From Ciona savignyi (lineage: Eukaryota; Chordata; Ascidiacea; Phlebobranchia; Cionidae): DNA of 64,000 bases. The notes under the pieces are model-generated. The model did no database searches. It saw only the letters and a program-made list of their open reading frames with translations, and was not told where the DNA came from. Of the stretch, positions 33,588 to 45,800 are shown piece after piece. Location of the stretch: positions 843,186-907,185 of the forward strand of contig CH002905.1 in the NCBI GenBank assembly GCA_000149265.1, written 5' to 3'. How positions within the stretch are numbered: the first letter of the stretch is position 1; each line of letters begins with the position of its first letter. Both the position numbers and the translations under genes were made by a program.

Positions 33588-33650
33588 ACCGGAAGTGACA
33601 TATGAACCTAAAACCGGAAGTGGCATGTGAACCGCAAACCGGAAGTGCCA
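33588..33650 (+). promoter_or_regulatory. Three ETS-like sites on a 25-bp period
   Basis: ACCGGAAGTG occurs at 33588, 33613 and 33638, exactly 25 bp apart, within a short tandem repeat (ACATATGAACC / GCATGTGAACC between them). The decamer is the optimal ETS-family binding motif. It lies about 3.2 kb upstream of the HIF start codon, with no closer gene seen. Confidence 0.45.
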
Positions 33651-35359
33651 CTTGGTGAAACGCTATCACATTTAAATGAGTGGTTTGCCTTTAAAAGATG
33701 GGTGTATTTCCTAAATTTGTTTCTGATAGCGGAGAATTTTCGGCTTCGGTTCCGTGTTATTTCCGTTGGAACGCGAAACTTTGAAATACCGGACCATACC
33801 TTTATATATTAAAGGTAAATAAATTAGTTTTTTAGCGTAGACTGTCATTTTTTGGTTAAAAGTTTCGTTAGGAAAGACATCGAACTTGAAATCGATCGGT
33901 TAAAGTGTACCGACAATGAGTTTTTCTTTATAAAAGTCCAAGGCTATAAAATTTAGTTAGCTGAAAATCGAGTATACTTTCTAGTTTCTATGTGCTGATT
34001 TCTCAACGTAAACTTTTAAATAAATTTAAAATCATGGCAAGAGACTAAAAGCATAAAAAATTGTATTTTGATCGCGTGAAAATACTGGATCTCCATGGTA
34101 TTAATTACAGCAGATTTTTTTTTTCATTTTTTTCAGAAGATATTTAAATTATCCTTTTTTGCGAAAACGTATAATTTTAGGCAGCGACATCTTTTTAATT
34201 CTAACCAGACAGCATTAAAATTTCTATTCAATCCTCATCGGAAACGAAGAAAGAAAGTGAAATAACGCAACATTTGCACCGTCACCGCCTGTTTTAAGGA
34301 AGTGTCGAGATCTGTATCGTCACCTTTACCACTGGCCAGTAATCCTATTCTAGTGCGCCGGACCGTCATCGGAATTAGAGAATAGAGTGTTAATCTTCCA
34401 CCCATGTTAGAATATTGATATCATATTTGCCACCGGCGTAGAATCGATATATATACTTTTCTGGAAGTTGCGTTATGGAAATAGATTTTAGTTCCAAAAG
34501 TTTAAAAAATATACAGGTTAAATCGAGAACCGGAAAACTTTAACGAGTTGTAGGCTTTAACCATATTCTGCAAGATCTTAACAGACGGATGGTTACTAAT
34601 CTTTCACTAACGAGTTCTTTTCTTTTAATGTTTAAAGGAGTTCCCAAAATTGGCAAATTTATGGTATTTATACAAATATCTTTTTAATTAGCTGTCGGGC
34701 GATACAGGCGTTCTACCAATTATTATCACTATTTCTCGAGTGCACATTATCCTTATAAGAAGATCTTTCAATTAAAATACCACAGGAAGTCTTGGCGTTT
34801 TTCACAACCTGAAATAGAAGCTAGATGTGCAATATATACCCAAAGAAAATTTGCTAATTTTAAATAGAGCTGGTAACACTTTTCGTTACATAACATATAG
34901 CACATTCAACCCTTTATTTCATTAGCCCTGCTTAACTCTTTTTAAAGTGCAAATCAAAAAAATATCGCAAAATCGAAACGTTGCATATGATGTTTGGAGT
35001 CGTCAAATAAGAACATCCCGATTGTTAGTCAACAAAACAATCATTTAAATACCACGATATGATCCGCCAACGCAACAAACCCAACTCTAGATCAAACCCA
35101 ACAAAAGTAGTAATCTTTTTCTAACGAGAGCATAAAATAACTTCAATTTAGAAAGGTGTGGCGGGCCAGATGATATTTTGGAGGGCAAGATATAGCATAT
35201 GTGCTGTAGGTTACTGACCTCCGACCTAGATAAATGCCGCCTATCTCTCGTTTTAGTTGGTAGAAATCGAAAATACACGCCTTGGTACAAAATTACCGCT
35301 TTCAACTACGCACAATCTTTTAGCAATATCAAGGCTATTAAATATGAAATAACATTGGT

Positions 35360-35545
35360 AATACTGCGCCATCATGCGTTAATACTTTTATAAAGCATTG
35401 TTTGATAACGAAGGTAACTTTGGAGCAGTGTATTTGGATGACTTTTGTTGACTCTGTGACTTTTTACATCAACCACTCTAATGGCTTATAAGCAGGGTTG
35501 CCAGACGCAAAGTACGCTTTACGGCCAAACTGTTTTTGCTTTACG
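35360..35545 (-). repeat. Second inverted repeat, right arm
   Basis: Counterpart of 31560-31745: ATCATGCGTTAATACTT, TTTGGAGCAGTGTATTTGGA and TACATCAACCACTCTAATGG, read in reverse complement. It includes the start of the hAT-like element at 35493, so that element was present before the duplication. Confidence 0.8.
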
Positions 35546-35977
35546 GCCAAAATTCGGCCAATTTGTATCAAGTGCAAAATAAACTATTTAATTTAGCCAA
35601 TTGGGCTATTTATCTCTTTATTTGTTGAAAAATTGTATAATTTAAATTCCCCCCAGATTCGTCAAAACCGTTTAAATACTATACAGGAATTTCTATCGTT
35701 ATTATTTTATTTTAAAACGTCATAATCAGCTTTGTGATTTAGGAATGAGACAGTTGATATTAATATATTTCCATATACTGTCTCTCTTTTTTCCTTTATT
35801 TCTACTGTATCGTAAAAATAATATGACGCTTCGGCCAAAAACTTGACAATATTTTTATACGGCCAAATTCGGCCAGATTTTTCCGCACGGCCAAACTATT
35901 TTTTTTGCGTCCGGGACGATTTTGGTACGGCCAAATTTCTGAAATTTGGCCGTGAAAAAGGCCAAATGGCAACCCTG
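35493..35977. mobile_element. hAT-like MITE with CTTATAAG target duplication
   Basis: It starts CAGGGTTGCCA and ends TGGCAACCCTG. The 8-bp CTTATAAG is repeated on both sides (35485-35492, 35978-35985). TTTGGCC/GGCCAAA motifs recur inside. The length (485 bp) and absence of a frame mark it as non-autonomous. Confidence 0.88.
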
Positions 35978-36831
35978 CTTATAAGGGTTTGAGAGCGCAG
36001 TTTGAAAATGTTTACTGGAAATGAAAATATGAGAGATTAAAAAAGAAAAAGGCAATCTGTAGAGAATGCTGGAAAGTGCGAGAAAAAGGAGAAGGTTCTC
36101 ATCCTTCTCTCTCTTAACCTCTTGGTCATTTCTCTGACGTAGATGGTTACAGCTGATGTACAGACGAAAGCAGAAGTAACTCATCATAAATGTATAGGTG
36201 GTGTGATATTTCAGGTTAGTCAAAAAGACAGACAAGCGGGTATTTTTAACTGATGACAGTTATGAAATGTATTCTGTATTGCCGATAAGTTACATGGGAT
36301 TTACATAGTTTTTTTATCACTTATCATAAAAAATGTATTTTTAGATTAATTGCTAGAAGCAAGTTTGAATTTGCTTGTGCAAATCTGAAGAATGAAAATG
36401 CTCTCATACGAAACTGAAGAAATAAATCCATCAACATTTAGAAAGTTAGTTGCAAAGCCTTTATATTATTTTGCCACTTCATTTTACATTTTGGGTTAAC
36501 CAGGAGCATACACTGATAATGATTTGTTTTTTTTACCATATTTATTCATAATTAGTCGAGGCTATACCATGGAAACAAGATTGCTATTCGAATATATGCA
36601 TCATTGTTTAACTGGTCTATTTCAGGCTACTTGTGGAAGTATTAAAGAATCTTGAATGTTGCAGTCAATTGTAGGCTGCTATATTTCCTTTTACAACTAC
36701 ATAAACCAAACTAGCATATTTAAAAGTATAAAGTGATTTTAGCTGTTTATCTGTTTCAAGAGGTTTATAAGCCCTGGTCATACATTGAATTGGATAGATA
36801 AGAGTATCACGTTTTATCATATACACATGTT

Positions 36832-39800
36832 ATGGATGGAAGCAATGATTATTTTACTCCTCACTACAGACAGAGAAGACGGGAGAAAAGCAGAGATGCT
36901 GCAAGGAGCAGAAGAAATAAAGAATGCGATATTTTCCAAGAAATCTGTGACACACTTCCAATAGTACATGATGTCATTGGGCAATTGGACAGGTAAATTC
37001 TATTATTTAAAGTCTATAAAGCAATGATGTTTGCATTTTTATGACATCTTTTGTATCTTTTTCTGGGACAGATCTGCTGTTCTGAGGATGGTAATTAGCT
37101 ACATTAAGCTTCGACAGTCACTACCTACATCCACTCACTCAAATTCAATTGCGGATGTCATTTCAGGTTCAATAATATAAAGTATCATATGCCTGTCTGT
37201 TATTGGAGTGACTTATAAAGACTCAGGAATATTAGTTTTTATACCGAATGAAAACGGATCACATGGACCATTGTCTCAAATGCTGTAATTACCACCACAA
37301 ATGGTGTAACACTTACACCCAGATTATTAGACTGAATATGCATTTTGTAACTTTATCTGGTTTTGTTTGATTTTGGTATCTGAAAAATTAAACTTTCATT
37401 TCATAGTGCATTGATTTGTAAGGTACCTGTCCAAACAAACAGAATGTCAAGTGAAATGTTTCATTATAACTGGCAGATAACATTTTCATTTTATTCCATA
37501 AAGATTTGAATCACTATTATCAATCAATATCATTTAATTTGTCTTAGTATGACAAAGTGTGTGACTAATTCTGTCTGCCTTGTTTTTCAGATTTATCCAT
37601 CAAACAAGAAAACCCGTTGCCTCTTGTAACCAACGAGGATTATATAAACGCTTTAAATGGATTTCTATTAATTATTTCACCGGATTACGACATACTTTAT
37701 GCCTCAGAAAATGTAAAAGAGTATCTTGGACTTTCTCATGTGAGTAAATGTGATGTAAAGATTAAGTCACGATTGGTTTATATTACCAACCATTTGAAAT
37801 TGTTGTTATCATAGTTTTAAAGAAAAGTGGCATTTAAAAAATGTAAATGTAGAGTTTGTAAAGTTGATTGATACATGTTTTAAAGTTAAGAATGCAAAGT
37901 TACATAATGGTGATGGTTGTTTAGTTCTTAAAACCTCTTAAAATGAAAATTCTCAATAAAATCTGCTTTGATTTGTTAATTAGTAAAACTTGCTATGAGG
38001 ATATACACACCTTTCGATTTCATTGTACTGGTCCTGCTTAATCATGCAGGTATGCAGCATTGTTTTAAACTGCACCTTTTGCAGCTTGACCTTATCGTTC
38101 AAAATATGCTCTCCTATACACATGAGGGTGACCACGACGAAATAAGAAATTGTTTCAGAGAACCTGAAGGTGAGTGGTACGTGGTATTACGCAACTTTGA
38201 TGAGGCAAATGTGGTTGACGTAGATGACATACAGTGGAGAAGCTTGTAAATTTAATGGTTTATTTTATTTACCTCATAAGTCAAGTCATACTGACTTGGG
38301 TCTATTTAAAACCGAATTATTATCAACCACAATATTCAGCTAAAATTCTAAATTAAATTTTATCTAAATTTCTTTTTGAATCAAAGAGCTTGGGTTCACA
38401 GCCATATGGATTGTTTAAAATAGCCATGTGCTAAAACATAACTTCCTGTCAATATCATGCAGGAAAATCCCAAAGGAAATCCTTTTTTCTGCGCATGAAG
38501 AGCACATTAACACCAAATGGCAAAACTACCAACTTGAAATCCGCATCTTACAAGGTAAAATAACCGTAAAATTAAAGTTAAAAAAAAAACAATGAAATTT
38601 TTATTTTTGTTTAAGTACCGTACTTAAGTGCATTTTTTTAAACCGATAAAACTTATATCAAAAAATTATTGATCTATATTATTGGCCTTTTAAAATTTCT
38701 TTGAAATTATTTTAATTTTAACCAAGGTTAGCACGTGGGGTATCTTAGACCAGTGTTGTCTGTTGAGATTTTGATCTTTATGGATAATTAAGTTAAGCAT
38801 GACTGTAACGCTATATTATTGAGCAACACTGTGTAATCTGCTAGCCACCATTTCTCTGAGCCTGACTATCACGTAGACACCCCTCCTTCTCTTCTCTCTC
38901 CCACACTTCTCACTTTATTTCTCTTCTCTCTATGAGGCACTTGTGTTATTCTATCGCCCAGAGGTGGCCCTAGTCCAAACAGTCAAAACATTCGCCATGA
39001 CATGCATAAAATCCCCACATTTTGCAGAAAGCCTTTTAAATGCAGTTTAGTCCTTTATTTGGAATACACAAATCTTAGCAATTACATACATTATCGGTAA
39101 ACAGTTAGCCCCATACACTGTACTTGGCACCCACTTTTAATGACAGGCTGACTTTTACGTAATTGTGGTCGAACAACGTGGTTATCAAATGCTATATATA
39201 CATTGTTTCTTTGGTTCGATTTAGGTATCATAAAGATGGCATTTATGCATGGTTTCCTACATACATACATTGCATACAATTTGTAAACTAACTGCAAAAC
39301 AATAATTTGTTAAGAAATTAAAAAAAAGTTTTATCTTAATTAGTGTTTCGTGTATTGCATGTACCAAACATTCGTGTATTGCATGTAGCAAACATTCGTG
39401 TATTGCATGTAGCAAAAAAATCAAGGCTGAGGCCTAAACAGACTGGTTCAACCTTAGTAGACAACATTGAAACCTTATACCACCTGAACCAGTCTGAACC
39501 TTTCGTCTGGGGCTCATTGGTTGTCAACAAAATTCCTTTCCTTACAGCCACAACGATTCAGGTTGTTAGTTCGAGAACTAGCCTTTAATATCTATGGATA
39601 TTCAAGGTTTATTCAAGTCCACACACGCCTTTTTGCATTGTTGTCTGTGTCCAGATTTCAGTTTATTGTTTGCCCAGTCCTTTTATCTCTTTTGAATCAA
39701 TATGGCCAGGATCATGTTTCAATACACTGACGCAAAACAAGTGATCGTATTATAAGAATTTGAATGATTCACTGGAATAAACATCCTAAAGTTGCAATGG

Positions 39801-42800
39801 AAAATATTGAAACAATATATTTTGTTCCCAAATCCTATTTTAGTATCACCAATCTCCCCTCATTTCCACACAGCTTAATATGCAATTTCCTGTTTAATGT
39901 GTATTTGGAACTAGTACAGTGCAAGGTATAGAAATCTTGCAACCTTGTTTAAAGATATCATACATTATTTAACACATTTTCTAATATTATTATTTGAAAC
40001 AACATGAATTAAAATTTATATTTTTCCCCACAATTGAGATAATGCCGGTATGTCGGTATCACATGGGCAATTGTCTGATTAACTTGCACCCACTGTTGGA
40101 TTACTGGACTTATTGCAATTTCCTGTGCATGATTGAGTGCTACATATTTTAATTTACAAATCCAAGTAACATAGCTGTGTATGTCACCTATAAATTTTTA
40201 TTTATATTTATTGATATTCCTTAAATTTTTAAAATTACCAAAAACACCACATTCTAAATAATGCTGGAAATAGCATGTTTTGCACACATGTTTTGATTGT
40301 AATTTCAATTATCATCGGTGTGGAAAAAAATAAGCTGAGTTTAGAAAACAAGTATAACCTTAGTTTTTGTAATCTTAGTTTTTTTAAGGAATATGCATTG
40401 ATTCTGCATTCATCAGATTTATGAAGTAAAAAATCCCAGACCATTATTCTTATTTCACATTTTCAAATATTTTATTTTCTGCAGGTCCTACGATGCAGTG
40501 GAATGATAACATCTAGTGGAGGTACTAGACACATTTTTTATCTTGTTAGCTCACATTAAAGCCATCCACATTAATTATTAATGTGGATCAATCGTAAACC
40601 GGTAAATGTATCAGACTTGTGTCTAATTATTAATTAAACTTAATGGTCTTGGCAAATACTGCTTGCACTTTCTGTAAGTGTAAAGTGTTCTTACATTATA
40701 CATAATGAATGTATTGTATTATGTTTACCCTTTGTTTGTCATCTTAGTAAACTAACCTTGAACCTTTCGTCCAAATTATGAAGTTGAATATGCAGTGTAC
40801 TGTTTAGTTGTTGCACTACAATACTAACACTTTATTTTAATTCCAAGATCAAAAAATTAAATAAAACAAAAATTTTAATTTATATTTCAAGTTACCCCCA
40901 GAAAACCACCAATTGCTAATCACTAATTTAAAAAAAATTTAATTCCCCCCAAAAATGTTAAATAAAACAAAAATTTACATCAAAAATTTTTAGTTACCAC
41001 CAGAGAACCACTAGATGCAATTCACTAAATTTATTCCACAGGGCAAAATGATAGTTCTGTGTTTATCGCGCATGTCCAGCCGATCCCCCACCCATCAAAC
41101 ATCCAACACATTATCGACTGTAAAACCTTCCTGAGCCAGCATTCTCCAGACATGAAGTTCACATACTGCCATGAAAGGTACATGGAACTGTTAGACAGAA
41201 ATTAGGCAAATTTAAAAAAAAATTATAAATATATATTTTATTTCGGCAAAGCTTGGTGGTGCGTCTCTTTACAGTCGAAAGGTTTTACGATTAAAACTGG
41301 TTTTTAAATAGTCGGTTGTATTTTTGTCTGAAAGGCACTTAGTGGACATCGTCTGGACCCGGTGGGTTAATAATTTTCATCAAATATGAAATGTCTTAAT
41401 TATATACCAACACACTGCAATAGCTCCTGTAACCCGACAAGGTAATCTGATGATTACTGTGTGATAAAATCCTTTAGTATAGAATTTACCAACGCCGCAG
41501 TCACCCAACTTTGAAACTAAATTTCTGGTTTACTAACATAAAACAACCCACCCTTTTCATTAAGTCTTTATTTAAAAAGTTATTGCAAGAAGATCAATTC
41601 TTTTATTTGGAAAGCAGTATAAAACAACCTTTTCAAATAAAATTATATTTAATCTAACAAAATGGAAAGTTCTAAACGTCTTATTATGAAAAGCATTTTA
41701 TTGGTTATATTGATTGTTTGAGATGTTACTTCAGCTACCGTACAAGAAACGTCAATCATATGTTTTATATATGAAACGTCAATCATATGTTTTATAGAAT
41801 GTCGGAAATATTTACATATGAGCCGGAAGCACTCGTTGGGAAATCCTTCTATGACTACGTGCATGTGCTAGATGTCAAAGCCATTGAACAAAGCTTCCAA
41901 AAGTGTAAGTTTTATAAATATATGTCGCCAACAATTTGTCCTTGGATTTGGATAGAGATAAGATTGCAATGGTGAAGCATATACAGGATGTGGGAAACTG
42001 TTATTGGGGGTGGTGGAAAAGAAGAAAAATACTTTTTTTGAGAAATAATTAGGTGTAAATTATAAGTCTTTGTACACTGCACAGTTATCGTGTAGTTGTT
42101 AGTTACAATAAATGCTAAACTTATATTGGCGAAAATAGGAAAAAAATACTTAATTTGGGAAAGGATTGGGTGTAAATTATAAGTCTGTGTACACTGCACA
42201 GACATTGTTGAAGTAGTTGTTAGTTACCATAAATGCTAATTTGAGCCATCTGATCCTTAATTCTGTCTTTTTAACATACCCACCTGAACCCTGTGAGTCA
42301 TATTCTACCTTATTTAGCCCAAGCCGTGATCAATAAGTTTAACTGCTTGTGGGTTCTGTGGGTTTTTCCTGGTTACCTGGCCCGTTTGATGCTTACCTCA
42401 CCTATACTTGAACTTAGTTCATTACAGTAGTACTTTTGTGTTGAGTTTTAGCTTTGATTTATTGACAATGATCGGTAGTAAGGAGTGCTAGGTTTGTATT
42501 GCTCTTTGTGCCCCGTTTCGAGATCCATTGAAAGACTTAAAACAAATTTATCATATTTTGTGTGAAATTTAAACATAAATATCTGTGTCTCCTGAAGTAT
42601 ACTCCCTCAGCTATCCCAGCCATTAAATCCCCCACACAGTTACCCAACTTTAAATTTTGACAATTTTATGGTGTTCCTTCCTATACTTACACTCAAATGT
42701 ACATTTTTTTCCTTATTTGCACTAAAGCTAAAAAATCGCATTTCACTTAACAATTGATTACTTCATATTTTACAGTGTATCGACTGAGCCAAATTGAGAC

Positions 42801-45800
42801 GACCCGATACAGATTCCTGGATAAATACGGCGGCTACCACTGGCTCATCACACAGGCTACTGTTATCATGGGAAATAAGAACAAGAAGGCGCAATGCGTG
42901 GTCTGCGTTCACTATGTCATTGGGTGAGTGAGATTTTGTTTTGTCCCAAAAAATAAGATAATTAAAATTTCGACAAATTCTAACTTTCTTGTTTAGTCGA
43001 TATATAAACTAACTGCATCTTTATTAATATGTGAAGCACATTATTTATCTTTGTCTTGAAAAAGTATAAATTTTTATCACATTTTATTTTTTAAAGATTA
43101 TTAAACGGATTATCCTAATATCCTATGGTAACACATACTAAAATATCAATGTAAAGAAAATTCCCGTTTTATTTTTTTTTTAATTTTTGTCAAAGAAAAT
43201 TAAGAATTATCTTTGGAATTACGGTTATATATAAACTAACAGATCTCGCAAAGGTATACCAAATTGCCTCAGTGTGATGACGAAAAAACTTGTTATTTTT
43301 TATTCTATAAATGCCCAGTGAATAAACTGTCGCTTTGAACGTTAAATAAAAAATTGTCCCGGCAATGCCCTTGTTTTGCCGGAACCAACGTCAGCCAAAA
43401 CGATAATCGCCTTCGGGCTGACGCGCATTCTCCCTGAGTCCCGACCACAGTTGATTCGACTCGTTACACTGCGCATTTTGAGCCAACTATTTATCCTAGA
43501 AGCGGTTCAACGGACGAGAAAGTGATTTTCTCCTCACAGCAACTAGAGAGCGTCAGACAACTTCAAATAACCGAGCAAGCGTCGGCTGCCAACCAGGTAC
43601 GAAAACACATTCGAATTAGTAATACTCATGAGTCGTAATATGCTAACCTTACCAAAATGGTAGAAAACACACCATAACGCGTCACCGAACGGCATTTATC
43701 TAAAACTTCCGTATTTTTTTCGGAAATTCCACTTTCGTTTTCATTACCGTTAGCCAACGTGTATTACGTGTCCCACTATATAACAGCACGTCTTCCTGTT
43801 TACAGGCGATGACACTTTCACTGCCACCAACTGTATACGACGAGGGACTTACTACCTGTGACGTATATCCGGTGCATTCTACTGTTCCAGGTGAGGTTCC
43901 CGATTGGCTGCTTAAAAACCCGACCCCCATCCATTCAAAGAACCTAGTTCATGTCCCCCCTGTTAAACACACAAACATTGGTAGTGAACTCCTTAACGCC
44001 CTGGGCACTTCGTGCTAATTTGTTTGCTGATGTAACCGAGAAAAGATTCGTCTCGAAATACAAAAATATCGACGCAAAACGAAAAATCATGTTCAGAAAT
44101 CGCAGTGTTTCCTGATCCCAGTGTTTCCCGCATAAAAATTTAATATTTTTCGCCACCATACTTTGATATCGATTTCACATCTTTGTTATTACCACATTTC
44201 TGCTTTCATCGTGTGACGTCAGCTTTTTATTCCGTTTTTTTTATTAAAGGCAAAAATGTCGCGAATCTTGTTTGATCCGCCGCACAATCCCCTTTAACAT
44301 GTTAATTTCGTCACAGAGGTAGAACAAACGCCGGAAGACGATTGTAGCATTGTGACGCTTACCTTCGAAGCACTTGATGAGAACGACGGTACGTACCACC
44401 CAGCACCATTTCATATCATTTATCACCCTGTGCAGCAGGAGGCCGTGTTTTTTAAACTACTCTGTAGTGATAATTTAACTACTCTGTAATGTACAACAAA
44501 TTCACGATGCGAAAATAGCGGAATATTTTAAAAATACTCTGTAATGATAAAATTCCGCTATTTTCGCATCGTGAATTTGTAACGCTAATTAAAATCAGTC
44601 GAATCATTTTAAACTCTTGAACCTAAAACTCTCAAAACCCCCGCCTTGTTCTCCACGATTAACGTGTTTATTTTCCCCCCGGCAGAACGACTATGCGGAG
44701 ATGATGTTTTTTTCAACGCGCCGTCTATTGGAGACCCGTGGCCTTATACGTTGAATGCAGGAAACGGCCAGGGTAAGTAGCAAATTATTAGCGGCCAATA
44801 AGTACTTTTTGTGCGCTTTATAACTTATTAGCGCTTATGTCCGGCCGGTTAGTCTTGCGGTTAAGTGTGTTTACGGGGCTAAACATAAATATCCTATCAT
44901 ATCCTATTAACGTAAACGTTATCGGTACTTTTGCATTGTGCAGTTCGTTTGACTTGATTCGTTGTTTCCTTGTAGAAAAGTTGGAGGATCTGTTCAGTTA
45001 TGTTGCAGTGGATAATCTCGAGGCTCCACAAGGACCACAGGATTTCTGTGAACTACCGGTGAGCGCTAGTTACCCTCTGTCTCTGACCTTGTGCTTGATA
45101 TGATTGGAAACAGTGAATGTATAAAAGTAGATCTTCTATGCATTGTTATGATCTACATTTACCTTAACCCCAGCCTTAAATCAACCCAAACTTAAATTAA
45201 CCCAACCTTAAATCAACCCCAAACCCAAATCAACCCAAACTTAAATTAACTCAACCTTAAATGAACACCAAACCTAAATCAACCCCAAACTTAAATTAAC
45301 CCCAGCTATTAAATAAACCCCAATCTTAAATATACCTCAAACTTAAATTAATCCATTAAAGTATTAAAGCTTTAATGGTAAAATTGATAGTAACCTTAAC
45401 CCAGACTTCATTCTTTTAACGTTCAGCCCCTATTCTTCACTTTTAATTATTTCCATCTAATCAACTGATTCTTGATTTTAAAACAAATACGTTTGGTTGA
45501 ACTTGTGTATAATGAGACATTTATCGCCCATTGCCACTCGTTAAGTTTATAGTTTGTTTGAAATCGATAATTTTAATAGAATTCAACCATTCAATTATAT
45601 CGTTAGCTTAAAAAAACATCGCTTTCCAGCACCAGCAGCAGCAACCAAAGTGGACGGCTCCAAACAGCCAACCGAGCACTAGCAAGTCATGGAATCGGCA
45701 ACCCCCACCCAGCGCACCTTTGAGCCCGTGCGACAGCGCCTACTGCGGCAGCCCTTCCTCCCAAGCTGGACTTCCCTTCCCCGAGCTGGAACCGCCCGAC

